This document shows, one piece after another, positions 18,253-27,216 of a stretch of DNA of 64,000 bases. Under the pieces are notes generated by a model that was not told the origin of the DNA, did no database searches, and saw only the letters and a program-made list of their open reading frames with translations. The stretch is from Natronococcus sp. A-GB1 (GTDB lineage Archaea > Halobacteriota > Halobacteria > Halobacteriales > Natrialbaceae), in the NCBI RefSeq assembly GCF_029688845.1, contig NZ_JARUKW010000010.1, positions 1-64,000 on the forward strand, written 5' to 3'. Numbering within the stretch: position 1 is the first letter of the stretch; the number at the start of each line of letters is the position of its first letter. A program made the translations under genes and the position numbers.

Positions 18253-20187
18253 TTAGGCTGCGCTGTCGCAGGGCCACGCTCGGTCTTGCCACGCGGTTCG
18301 CTCGAGTAGCTCGGGGTTGTTCGGCTCACAGGTCGGCGCTAGATCGACGATGCTCCCGGTCCGCATTCCGGGAACAGTGCCTTCGAGGCCGGCGAGTGCC
18401 TCGAGGGCAGGTGCCTGTGCGAGTGTTGGTGTGCCGTCGACTCGGTGCAACCGCTGATCGACTGGATCGGTCGGCGAGTACGCTCGGTCGATCGTCTCGC
18501 CGTCGCCGAAACCGACTGCCCCCTGCCAGTAGTTACCGCTTCCATCGTCGGTCCAGACTCGAAGTGGACCGGAACTTGCCGTCGCGTGTCGCTCGTTCTC
18601 GACGAAATCGTTCTCGAGCACCTGGTTTGTCGGCAACAGTACCTGTACGTCGGCCCCGACCTCGTTGCCCGCAATGACGTTGCGTTCGTAGATCGAGTTC
18701 GTCGCGGAGATCTGTAACCCGACGTTATTTCCTTCGAGAACGTTTCCCGCGACGTACGAGTCGCTCCCGCCAGGTGAGAGCGCTTGCTCCGTATCCCGGA
18801 TGTCGTTGTTGACAATCGCGTTGCGTTCCGGCCCGGTCATGATGTAAACCCCCGTGTTGGATTGCTCTCTGAGCTGGTTGTTTCCGAGAAGCGCATCCGA
18901 CGTATGCATGAGATGGATCCCCAGCCGGTTCCCCTCGAGTTCGTTATCGCGAACGACGAGGCCGTGGGAGTGGTGGGAGTACACCGCGTCTCTGCCGTCA
19001 TACACTGTCGTGTGTTCGATCACGCCTGGCGTACGAAACGCGAGGATTCCCGCGTGTCCGTCCGACCAGTCCGCCGGGCTGTGAACGGTGACGTTTCGGA
19101 CGACAGACTCGCCGCTGCGGCGAAGGAGCACACCCGTCACTGACGAATCGACGGTGACGTCTTCGATCAGCGATTGGTTTGCGGTGTGAACGGCGATTCC
19201 GGCATCGCCGCTCGCGTAGTTTCGCTCGAACGTTTCGTCCCAGTCGCCGGTTTCGTTCTCGGTTCCGGGCAACTCCGCATCACCGCCTCGCTGTGCTCCT
19301 TGTGACCCCGAACCGGTAACGGCCAATCCGACGACTGCGGTCCGATCCGCAGTCGTTGTGATGACCGAGCCGGTGCCGTCACCACGGACAGTAACGTTTC
19401 CGTCACCACGAAGCGTCAGCGGTCGCTCAACCTCGAGTGTCTCTTCGTACTCGCCCTCGGGAATCACGATCGTGGTGTTTTCGGGAGCCTGCTCGATCGC
19501 TTCCTGAATCGTCTCCGTATCGTCGCCGACCACTGTCGAAACGGGCCGTTCGCGGAGTTCTGCCGCGGAGTCGACGCGCTCGTCGGCGTCCTGGTGTTGG
19601 CCCTCAACCCGATCCCGAACGACGCTCGCATCGTCTATTTCGAATCGCTCGTCGAGCAGGTCATTCCACGTGAGCACCGTTCCACCGTGGGCGTCGGCGA
19701 ACGCGGTTGCATCGTCGCGCTCCGAGAACGGGAGCGGCGTCTCTCCACTCGGCGTTCTGGCGTCGCTTCCGTGAACGAACCATGCGTCTTCCCCGTCGGT
19801 CCAGGCTGGATCACTATCGGCTGTCGGGTAGCCGTCAGTAGTCAACTCGAGGTCCACGCTCGAGTAGTCCGTAACGTAGACCGTCTGAGGATGACCGAAC
19901 CGTTGTGTGTGGCCGTCCTGTCGCTGTGTCTCGACGAACCGCTCCACGCCGTAGTAACCGACGACGTACTCGTATTGCGAGTAGAACACCTGTGCCTTCG
20001 GCAGTTCGACACCTTCCTCGAGTCCGTACTCGTCGTCCGCAGCAAGACCCATCGAAACTGTATCGTCGAAAGATGCCGGTTTGGGTGCTGCGGATTCTAC
20101 ATCGATTACGAAGACACCCACCGCAGCGAGGGCCCCCAGTCCGAGAACAACTCCCACAAACACGATTCGCCAACGAGGTCTGGGCAC
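18253..20187 (-). CDS. nosD: NosL-NosD fusion, beta-helix maturation protein
   Basis: A 644-residue paralogue of the fusion at 11245-13173 with the same plan: N-terminal anchor (about 9-29), NosL-like domain (about 60-190, with LPKAQVFYSQYEYVVGYYG and TDYSSVDLEL) and NosD beta-helix repeats (about 220-560, for example DNELEGNRLGIHLMHTSDAL). It leads the nosD-nosF-nosY operon and is the better candidate for the working NosD partner. The C-terminal region (SPTDPVDQRLHRVDGTPTL) is shared with the paralogue. Confidence 0.92.
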   Translation of the reverse strand: MPRPRWRIVFVGVVLGLGALAAVGVFVIDVESAAPKPASFDDTVSMGLAADDEYGLEEGVELPKAQVFYSQYEYVVGYYGVERFVETQRQDGHTQRFGHPQTVYVTDYSSVDLELTTDGYPTADSDPAWTDGEDAWFVHGSDARTPSGETPLPFSERDDATAFADAHGGTVLTWNDLLDERFEIDDASVVRDRVEGQHQDADERVDSAAELRERPVSTVVGDDTETIQEAIEQAPENTTIVIPEGEYEETLEVERPLTLRGDGNVTVRGDGTGSVITTTADRTAVVGLAVTGSGSQGAQRGGDAELPGTENETGDWDETFERNYASGDAGIAVHTANQSLIEDVTVDSSVTGVLLRRSGESVVRNVTVHSPADWSDGHAGILAFRTPGVIEHTTVYDGRDAVYSHHSHGLVVRDNELEGNRLGIHLMHTSDALLGNNQLREQSNTGVYIMTGPERNAIVNNDIRDTEQALSPGGSDSYVAGNVLEGNNVGLQISATNSIYERNVIAGNEVGADVQVLLPTNQVLENDFVENERHATASSGPLRVWTDDGSGNYWQGAVGFGDGETIDRAYSPTDPVDQRLHRVDGTPTLAQAPALEALAGLEGTVPGMRTGSIVDLAPTCEPNNPELLERTAWQDRAWPCDSAA

Positions 20188-20305
20188 AGTAGAATTTAGG
20201 CTGCTTCATACGTATACCGTCTGGTATACCCTTCGAATCGAATAGCTACGGCAACAAACGGCAACGTTCTACGAGTGCGATCCTGATGAGCCACAACCCG
20301 CGCTC

Positions 20306-20684
20306 ATGGATTTCAGAGTGACCCGTGACGAGATTGCCGTCACCACGATAAACATCGCCGACGGGGCGGAGCTGACCGCGGAAGTTACCTTCCTCGACGC
20401 TGACGGCGAGGAGTCCACGCAGACGTTCACGGCGACCGTTCAGGACAACCGCGACGTTCATCCTGCCGGGCGACCTCAACCCGACGAACCTCGTCGTCAA
20501 CTTCGGCGACCTCGTGCTTGACGACCAAGAGGTCGTCGCCGAGGACGCACCGTGCACGCCGGAGCCAAAAAGACCCACGCATCGAGGACCTCGAGGTGAC
20601 CTGTGACGCGATCACGACGACGAGACGCTGTTCGAGGGTAACATCCAGGCGATCGACGCGCCGTGTGCGGAGGTGCCACTATAG
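20306..20684 (+). pseudogene. frameshifted small protein of unknown family
   Basis: The ATG frame reads MDFRVTRDEIAVTTINIADG and continues through TFLDADGEESTQTFTATVQD. After a frame change near 20455 it continues as FILPGDLNPTNLVVNFGDLV and LDDQEVVAEDAPCTPEP. A further shift gives LFEGNIQAIDAPCAEVPL and a TAG at 20682-20684. The pieces are all acidic and protein-like, which suggests one eroded gene of about 125 residues with two shifts. Two similar APC segments recur. I do not recognise the family. Confidence 0.45.
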
Positions 20685-20748
20685 TAACAACTGAAACTGT
20701 TTGCACATCGATCGCATAGCCGTCGTGCGATCGGGTGCGCACTGACTT

Positions 20749-20964
20749 TCAGTGGCTACTATAGAACCCCCAAATAAAAAACCCGCCCACAAGCGCAAGA
20801 AGCGCGAGTACGAGAAGTGTAAGTAGTTGTCCCGAATCGGTCGAGTGATCTGCACAGAGCACGCACGCACGTGCAATTATACCGTCCCGAAACGGACGCC
20901 ACTCCAGTTCATCTCCGGTGCGACATGCGCGCTCTGTATTCAGCACAGCCACTAAACCTATCAC
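20749..20964 (-). CDS. possible small CxxC protein with C-terminal membrane helix
   Basis: A 71-residue frame with a CVLC motif (near 35-38) and a strongly hydrophobic C-terminal helix, LLTLLVLALLALVGGFFIWG. The arrangement of a zinc-knuckle-like head and a membrane tail is plausible for a haloarchaeal small protein. There is no family match in my memory and the region is otherwise poor in genes, so this is tentative. Confidence 0.35.
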   Translation of the reverse strand: MIGLVAVLNTERACRTGDELEWRPFRDGIIARACVLCADHSTDSGQLLTLLVLALLALVGGFFIWGFYSSH

Positions 20965-21058
20965 CGCGTGAGGATTGCAACAAGGCTGAGAGTTCTACAT
21001 TCCCCCACCATGAGAATCGTCCTCAAATGGCATTGCTCTACAACCCTTAGAGGGGTAT

Positions 21059-21313
21059 ATGGAACAACAGCAATCTAGCCATTGCTATCAGATTGGAGAG
21101 AAGGAGATTATCGTGGCATTCACAGATGCCGTGGCAAGTGTTCAGGAGAAGTCTGTTGACGAACTGCCACCCCTCTACGAGTGGGTCGACGGAGAGGCAT
21201 TAGCCTCACTTCTCAACCACCAGTCGGATGTCCGTATCTGTTTCGAGTATGCTGGCACCGAAGTAGAAGCGACCCAGAACATGATTTGTGTTCATCCACA
21301 AGAACCCTCGTAG
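21059..21313 (+). CDS. HalOD1 output-domain protein
   Basis: An 84-residue protein consisting of one HalOD1 domain, a small predicted output module found in haloarchaea, often alone or behind receiver domains. The typical pattern ELPPLYEWVDGEALASLL is followed by DVRICFEYAGTEVEA. The ATG sits at the beginning of a likely leaderless message, with no good ribosome binding site in front. It is a stand-alone version and its partner is unknown. It lies just before an IS6 remnant. Confidence 0.8.
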   Translation: MEQQQSSHCYQIGEKEIIVAFTDAVASVQEKSVDELPPLYEWVDGEALASLLNHQSDVRICFEYAGTEVEATQNMICVHPQEPS

Positions 21314-21437
21314 ACTTCTAACTCACTAGCAGTGAGAGCACACCCATACATCGGGCAATTCAACCACTGTCTCTGGCACGAGCCTTCTACCAGTTACTGG
21401 AGGGGTTGAACGAGACGTGCGATATATAGTGCGAATG

Positions 21438-22156
21438 GGCACCGTCTAGTTAGCGCGGTTTGAGAAAAGAGCAGGTCGTAGAGTTAATTTAGCTATGACA
21501 CTTGCAGACCTGTTCAGAGAGGGTTATGACAGAAGTTTAAAAGATCTTGGAAGAACGAGCGGACAGGGCGTTCGCCGTCCGCCTGCACCTGACTGGTTGT
21601 TCGGGTCGAGAGACAACAGCGGTTCTCGCGGAATTAGGCGTTGAGCGCTCTCATAGGGCGGCCTGGAACTGGGGTCATCGGCTGGCTGACAGCGAACGCG
21701 ACCCACCTGAGTCGAAGCAGGTCGCTGTTGACGAGATCGCTGTCAGGATTACTGGAGATAATCTTATTTATGTGCTGCAATAGACATTGAGTCAAAATTG
21801 ATCCTCGATGTCGCGTTATTTACTCGGCATGGTACTGATCCGGCGGCTTCATTTCTGCATGGCTTCGCGAGGAACACGATCTCTCAAAGGCTGAGTTTCT
21901 CGTCGATCGATTTGGCTAACGGACTGCTCTCTCGATTGGGATTGAGTAGTCAAGTGGACCATACCGACCGAAACCTCGTTGAAAAGTGGTTTCATAACCT
22001 CAAAATTCGAGTCGACAGTTTCCGTAACTCGTGGGTGGGCAGTCGGGCAAGCGTCAGAGGCTGGCTTGAACAGTTCTCACACAATTATAACACACAACGA
22101 CCGCATCAATCACTTAACGGACAAACGCCAGCGGAGATGCTAAACTAGACAGTGCC
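21438..22156 (+). mobile_element. IS6-family insertion sequence, inactive
   Basis: A 719-base element with imperfect terminal inverted repeats. The left end is GGCACCGTCTAGTTAGC (21438-21454). The right end, read inwards, is GGCACTGTCTAGTTTAGC (22156-22139). The transposase inside is broken. The eight flanking bases on each side (TGCGAATG and GTCTGAGG) do not match, so no target duplication remains. The element may be old or may have recombined. Confidence 0.8.
21495..22148 (+). pseudogene. IS6-family transposase, frameshifted
   Basis: It begins MTLADLLRE-like (ATG at 21495). It continues with FAVRLHLTGCSGRETTAVLA, an HTH-like head, and AWNWGHRLADSERDPP, then VAVDEIAVRITGDNLIYVLQ containing the first DDE aspartate. 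Frames change near 21780 and again near 21870-21960. The C-terminal half reads LILDVALFTRHGTDPAASFL, then EKWFHNLKIRVDSF and HNYNTQRPHQSLNGQTPAE, with the final catalytic Glu in EKWF. Several shifts make it non-functional. Confidence 0.82.
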
Positions 22157-22256
22157 GTCTGAGGATAGTAACAGAGAGGAGCGACTAAAGGGACTCTGGG
22201 TAGAGTAGAAAAAAGAAACAGCGAGAGAAAGCTGTGTAGATCAACGTGAAATCTAT

Positions 22257-23483
22257 TCACGAGTCTGTATCAAATACATCCACTAATCGCTCGTGCATAA
22301 ACTCCCGGCGATACTTCCGGCGCTCGGCTTCCGAGAGATAGTTTTCCAGGACAACGCTCGCGTCGGAGCTCCCCTGGTCGCCCGCGATCACGTCAAGGTT
22401 CTCGAGTAGCTGTTTCTGGGCATCCATGTACGTCGTATACCAGAACCGTCGACCCATTTTCGAGGTCGGCGTCTCGCCACGGACAGTGACGCCGGCACGA
22501 TTTGCAAGCCGCTGAAACCGCAATTGGACTGTCTCACCGACGATATGGCCACTCGAGGACGCCGTCGAAGGGAACAGATACCCGTTCCACCCCTCATCTC
22601 GAGCGCCGAGCATGTCGATTCTATCCGCCAGTTGCTCGCGACCGTAGACTAACGCGACCGTCCCCGGGCCGTTCTTTCGTTCCTCAAAGTAGATATGTGG
22701 ATCTTCGCCCTTGAGGACCACCTGAGAAACGTGCAACGATGCGACCTCGTTCCGTCGAAGGCCCCACGCACACAGCGCGAGCACGAGCAGTTCCTCCTCA
22801 GAACTCTCGACAGCTCCGTATAGTCGCCGGACGTCCTCGCTCGAGAGTGGCTGGTTATCTCTCTCCTCGCGAGTCCAGTTGTACTCCTCGCTGATTCTCG
22901 AGGCCGGATTGAACGCCGCGATCGCTCGACGCTCGAGATGGCTGTAGAACTGGTTGACGTCACTTAGGTACCGCTGCTTCGACGCGTCAGTCCCAAGATC
23001 GGTGTCGAGTTCGTCGAACACCGTGAGGACGCGTCGAATCTCGGCAGCTCGTTCGGTAGTATCGACGACGCGATCCACGAGGTTGGCCTGGTTGTGGAGT
23101 TCGTCGTAGAGTTGTGCATAGGTCGCGAGTCGTGAGCGTTTCGTCGCGACTGTAGTGTCAGCAAGGCCTTGTCGGCGCTCGAGCGTCCGGATAAACGACT
23201 CGAGTTCCTCAGTAGTGGTTTCGTCGTCGATACCCCACGGATACCCCTCTTCAGACTCCTCAACATAGCCTACAGACTCGAGAAACTCCGAGAGAGTCAT
23301 CTCGTGGTGCTCTCGAAGCGTGTAAGTGAGTCCGCCGTAGCCGACGTCGAGTAGGTCCCGGTAGGTGGGTCTGTCCTCGAGATCGTGGCCTGCCCGTTGC
23401 AGCTCGAGTTCAATTTCGGTGTTCCAGAACTCGCGGAGTTCCTCGAGCGATTTGTGCGACCACCGGATTTGCTCGCTACTCAC
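22257..23483 (-). CDS. tyrosine recombinase/integrase
   Basis: A 408-residue site-specific recombinase of the phage-integrase type found in haloarchaea. A SAM-like N-terminal core-binding region (about 85-200) precedes the catalytic domain (about 212-395). Visible catalytic positions are the first Arg in WGLRRNEVASLH (243-244), Arg345/346 in SKMGRRFWY, and the nucleophile Tyr382 in VVLENYLSEAE. The usual HxxR is not obvious: the His preceding that Arg is replaced. Activity may be altered, or my alignment may be off. It would integrate or resolve a mobile DNA. It is followed by a gene-poor stretch and a broken TnpB, and no att site at a tRNA is seen. Confidence 0.8.
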   Translation of the reverse strand: MSSEQIRWSHKSLEELREFWNTEIELELQRAGHDLEDRPTYRDLLDVGYGGLTYTLREHHEMTLSEFLESVGYVEESEEGYPWGIDDETTTEELESFIRTLERRQGLADTTVATKRSRLATYAQLYDELHNQANLVDRVVDTTERAAEIRRVLTVFDELDTDLGTDASKQRYLSDVNQFYSHLERRAIAAFNPASRISEEYNWTREERDNQPLSSEDVRRLYGAVESSEEELLVLALCAWGLRRNEVASLHVSQVVLKGEDPHIYFEERKNGPGTVALVYGREQLADRIDMLGARDEGWNGYLFPSTASSSGHIVGETVQLRFQRLANRAGVTVRGETPTSKMGRRFWYTTYMDAQKQLLENLDVIAGDQGSSDASVVLENYLSEAERRKYRREFMHERLVDVFDTDS

Positions 23484-24035
23484 GTGAAATCGCCTCGAGT
23501 AGCCCGTTTCCTCCGGGTCGTGGTGATTCTAAGAGTATCATTTTCGTACGGTTCGCTACTCGTGACACTCACTAAAAGCTATCGTGTATTTGGTTGTCTC
23601 AGCCTGGACAACTAAGATATACAATATAGACGATGTTGGTTCGGTGTGGATATAAACTTCATAGTGCCATATCATTTCGAAGGCATGCTCCCGGAGAGCC
23701 GAGTTTGCTGGAACGAACGGCTGGTACGTTCTAGCTGCCGAATATAGGAATAACAGACGGCACGGGTGAGCCTCGTGACCAGACGCAAGCCTATACACCG
23801 TGGCCAAGTATACAAATCTACGTCGGTCGCCCAAGCGGGGAGCTCTGCCACCGTAACTGTACTCGATCAATGACTCGAGAACAATTCGTTACTGGGCGAA
23901 AAGCACGCTAAGACCGTTGGCTCGGTTCAGTGTTCATCTTTGCCCCAAGAGCATTCGTATAGGAAACGTGTTTGAGCACAGTGTGAGCCGTGACGGCTGC
24001 GTGTACAAAAGGTGGGAAACCTCGCCGTTCACCGC
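23484..24035. other. gene-poor accessory stretch
   Basis: About 550 bases upstream of the recombinase with lower GC than the surroundings and no convincing gene. A 104-residue frame exists on the minus strand (23556-23870), but its composition (many Arg, His, Tyr and Ser, few acidic residues) is not haloarchaeal-like. No tRNA or clear repeat was found. Confidence 0.4.
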
Positions 24036-24084
24036 TTGACATCCTCCTCCGCCTTCAGGCAGAGGAATCCCAAGCGTTGGGATA
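24036..24084 (-). ncRNA. probable TnpB right end/omega-RNA scaffold end
   Basis: On the minus strand, directly after the tnpB reading frame, comes a stem of the form GATTCCTCTGCC...GGCGGAGG ending GAGGATGTCAAG. Haloarchaeal TnpB-only elements typically end in GGAGGATGTCAA, and in TnpB systems the 3' end of the coding region plus this right end forms the guide RNA scaffold. The guide would begin in flanking DNA at about 24035. Function is unlikely here because tnpB is broken. Confidence 0.45.
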
Positions 24085-25154
24085 TTACGGTTTGCAGTCT
24101 CCCCGTTCTCTCAGTGTGAACCGTCCGCTCTCGCGGTCGAACAGGAAGGCTCCGGGCTGTGCCAACCAGCCGTTACTCATCCCCTGTCGGGGGACTCTGA
24201 GTTATCTTTCGCCGGATGTTCACCGCACCATTCACGTCTGCGTTCATTATCGTTTCACACGATGAACAGGCGCACAGACCGCGCTCCACGCGGTTGCTAT
24301 CCCGAATTTGCCCGCAACACGAACACGTTTTGCTTGTGTTCTCCTCGTCTACACGGTCAACGAGGATACCGTGTTCCTCGGCTTTGTATTCGAGCAGACG
24401 AGCGAATCGGTCGAACTCCCATCCGTGCAACTTCTTGTTCCCCGAAGCAACCCAGTTCCGCGAGTCGCCGTTCTCGTCTTCACAGATAGGTCGCCAACTG
24501 CTATCTTCCCCACGCTTTCTTCGACACACCGTTGCACGATGTGTTTCGAGAGCGTGTGGAGGAAGTGGTCTTTGCGACGGGAGAGGTTCCGACGAGCCTT
24601 GCGCGCACGCTTCGACGGCCCACTCTCGCCTTCGCTCTGGTACTCCTCGCGGGTGAAGTAGTGCTTGTCCTCTTTCAACATGTTCCCCGGATACAGCTCC
24701 GAGGGACCGTCCTCGTAGTCAATGGCAAGTAGTTGCTGATGCCAAGGTCGATACCAGCCATCTTTTCGCCGGGTGCGTCCTCAACGGGAATTTCCTTCTT
24801 GCAGACGAGGTGCAGTTCCCAGCGGTCGCCGTTCCAGACGGCACGCACCTGCTGGATATTCTCGAGTTCTATGTCGGGGCGGGTTTCGTACTCCGCGTGG
24901 ATGAAGTCAGACCGGCTCTCTTTCAGGTTGAACCCTTTCGAGAGGCGAACACGGTTGTGCTTGTCATCGTGTTTGATGCCCTTTTGCTTCCACGTCACGG
25001 TGGAGTGGGGGTGTCGATTGCCATGGTTCCTGTAGCCCGGTGGGTTGTTGCCGCCATCGGAGTTGTACCAGCCGTTGAACGCTTCAGCAAGCTCTTCGAG
25101 AACTTGCGGACTTGACTGAGAATGAAGATCACTGTAGCGTTCGTAGTCAATCAC
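24085..25154 (-). pseudogene. tnpB: TnpB (IS1341/IS605-type) gene, multiply frameshifted
   Basis: The pieces in order on the minus strand are DYERYSDLHSQSSPQVLEEL and WKQKGIKHDDKHNRVRLSKG leading to EKMAGIDLGISNYLPL (RuvC-I Asp). After a shift come KHYFTREEYQSEGESGPSKR and FLHTLSKHIVQRCVEESVGK. After another come LHGWEFDRFARLLEYKAEEH and the zinc finger TCSCCGQIRD...CACSSCETIMNADVNGA. After a third shift comes the tail GWLAQPGAFLFDRESG, stopping at the TAA at 24085-24087. The first hundred or so residues are missing upstream. With three or more frameshifts it cannot act as a nuclease. Confidence 0.88.
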
Positions 25155-25413
25155 TCCGCGTAGCCACGCACCCCAAAATCTCCCGGTTCACGGGCGCGCA
25201 GTGGTGTGAATTCTTGCACTTCAGATCGGAGAGGATATGGAGGGAGTGTAGTTTTCGTACAGGTACTTGACCGAGAAGCTGACACGGACACGCCGGGAGG
25301 GTACTGTCGGAACAAACGACGGGTTCGGTCCCTCACGACGGACTACAACACAAGATCAATCTTCGGCATCGTGATACTCGCTCGGCAAGGGACGAGATCC
25401 GGCGGTTGAAGTT

Positions 25414-25662
25414 CTAGTCCTCCTCCCAGTAGTACAGGTCTTCTTTCGGGCTTTCGCACTCGGGACACGCGTCGGGAAGACTCTCGCTGAATCGTCCCAT
25501 CTCGCCACACTCCCGACACCGCCACATGTTGTGGCCTCGGTTCTCGGGCTCTCGGGGTTCGCCGATCGGAATCTCCGTCTCCTCTTTGTTCCGAAGTTCG
25601 CTGTCGGCGATCGGGGAATCTTGGTCGGGGCTCATTCCAAGCGTCGGTACGTCTCGAGTCAT
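25414..25662 (-). CDS. small rubredoxin-like zinc-ribbon protein
   Basis: An 82-residue protein with a zinc ribbon in its C-terminal half, WRCRECGEMG and CPECESPKEDLYYWEED, a pattern frequent in haloarchaeal stand-alone zinc ribbons. The N-terminal half is acidic and probably flexible. The start was placed at the ATG giving MTRDVPTLG; a GTG 15 bases upstream is possible. It lies 43 bases after the deacetylase gene on the same strand. Its role is unknown: it may bind nucleic acid or protein partners. Confidence 0.75.
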   Translation of the reverse strand: MTRDVPTLGMSPDQDSPIADSELRNKEETEIPIGEPREPENRGHNMWRCRECGEMGRFSESLPDACPECESPKEDLYYWEED

Positions 25663-25705
25663 GTTAAAGCGTACCACTAGTGAAATCCACCCGAAGGGTC
25701 TTCGA

Positions 25706-27043
25706 TCAGTGACCGTTGCGTCGCATCGTCCAGAGGTCGTCGAAGTCGATAACCTCGAGCGCGTCGCCTTTGCTATCGATGTGCTCGAGCAGCGTCTCGT
25801 ACTCGTCGACGTCGATCGTGTTGTCCAGATCGAACGCGTGGAAGTTCAAGATCGCACACTGACGGTGCCGTGCAGCGAGGTCGACACACCGCGTTGCGAC
25901 GCCGAGATCGTGACCGATCGTTCGCGGCAGGACGAGCGGATCGAAGCCGTGGACGCCGGTGAGGTTAGCGTCACCGGCCTGGTTGAACCCGCCGGCGTAG
26001 TAGTACTCCGAGACGACGTCCAGAACCGTCTGATCGAAGCTGTTGTGCGGGTAGACGAGATAGTGGCCGCCTTGAAACTCGTTCTGGACCGCCCAGTTCT
26101 TGTCTCGTCGAAGGCTGTCCCGAAGCGACTCCTCGTCCATCTGCGCGAGGTGGGTGTGAGTCCCGTGAGCGACGATCTGGTCGCCGGCTTCCTGGCGCTC
26201 GCGGAGCTGTTCGGCGGTCATGATCCCGTCGCGCTGTCCTCTCGTCCACTGGCGAACCGCGGCCTGCACCGCGTTGACGCCGTATTCGTCGTGGAGCGGA
26301 CTCGCCACGTCGTAGTAGTCGTCGAAGCCGTCGTCCCAGCAGAGCACGACGTACCCCTTCTCGGGCTTGTCGTGGATGCGAAGATCATCGACCCACACCT
26401 CCGCCTCGTCGGTGTTGTAGACGATAATCTGGACCTCGTCGACGACGTCGCGCTCGAGTGGAGTCGTACTCTCCTCGAAGACGCCGGGGTTCGTTCGGAA
26501 CCAGCCGATATCCGGCGTTCGGTAGGTGACGCTCCGAAGCTGGTGGTGGGCGTACCCTCCGTAAATGTCGACGAGACGAATGTCGACCGCGACGTTTCGG
26601 GGAGTAGACGTCCGGATAGCGAGCGAAAACTCCCGGTCGGTCAGGTCAGTCGTCTCGATGCTCCGTTCGACGATGACGTTCTCGCCGTCCTCGGCGGTGA
26701 GTTTGAGACTCTGGGAGCCCTCGAACGCGACGTCCTCGTCGGCCTCCGCGGAACCCTGAACCGTCTCCCAGACGTCGAGCTCTTCGAAGTCGTCGAACGC
26801 CTCCCCGGGCTGGCCGAACTCCTCGCGACTGTTGTACTCCGTCTCGACCGTCAGCGCCGGCGGTTCGTAGCTGTTCGTCTCTCCCTGACCGGTCGTATCG
26901 GACGTCGATTCGTTCGACGACCCGCTGCCGTTTTCCTCGGACGCTTCCGAACTGAATCGATTCGTGCACCCGGCGATTCCCGCGAGCGTCGCCGATCCCG
27001 ACAGTGCGAGAAACCGTCGACGCGTGTTGTTGTCTTCCGTCAT
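25706..27043 (-). CDS. exported polysaccharide deacetylase (NodB family) lipoprotein
   Basis: This 445-residue protein starts with a Tat signal (TRRRFLALSGS) and a lipobox, LAGIAGC, followed by a Ser/Thr/Glu-rich linker. Residues about 70-225 form a beta-sandwich carbohydrate-binding-like region. The NodB domain follows: CWDDGFDDYYD carries the catalytic Asp and metal-binding Asp, and AHGTHTHLA the two metal His. NodB enzymes remove N- or O-acetyl groups from polysaccharides such as chitin, peptidoglycan or exopolysaccharide; here the target is likely extracellular glycan. AT-rich sequence just upstream (27060-27100) may hold the promoter. Confidence 0.9.
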   Translation of the reverse strand: MTEDNNTRRRFLALSGSATLAGIAGCTNRFSSEASEENGSGSSNESTSDTTGQGETNSYEPPALTVETEYNSREEFGQPGEAFDDFEELDVWETVQGSAEADEDVAFEGSQSLKLTAEDGENVIVERSIETTDLTDREFSLAIRTSTPRNVAVDIRLVDIYGGYAHHQLRSVTYRTPDIGWFRTNPGVFEESTTPLERDVVDEVQIIVYNTDEAEVWVDDLRIHDKPEKGYVVLCWDDGFDDYYDVASPLHDEYGVNAVQAAVRQWTRGQRDGIMTAEQLRERQEAGDQIVAHGTHTHLAQMDEESLRDSLRRDKNWAVQNEFQGGHYLVYPHNSFDQTVLDVVSEYYYAGGFNQAGDANLTGVHGFDPLVLPRTIGHDLGVATRCVDLAARHRQCAILNFHAFDLDNTIDVDEYETLLEHIDSKGDALEVIDFDDLWTMRRNGH

Positions 27044-27216
27044 CGGTAGTCTATAGGAAGTACAGTAATAAAAATATTACAGTCATAAAATAAAACTTGT
27101 TAGCGAGACGGGCATCAGACGGAGGCTAGCAAACCACGCACCGACAGAGGGACAGAATTGAAACTATCGGTGACCAATCGAACGACTGATACCACGGGCA
27201 TTCCTCCGTCTGGACG

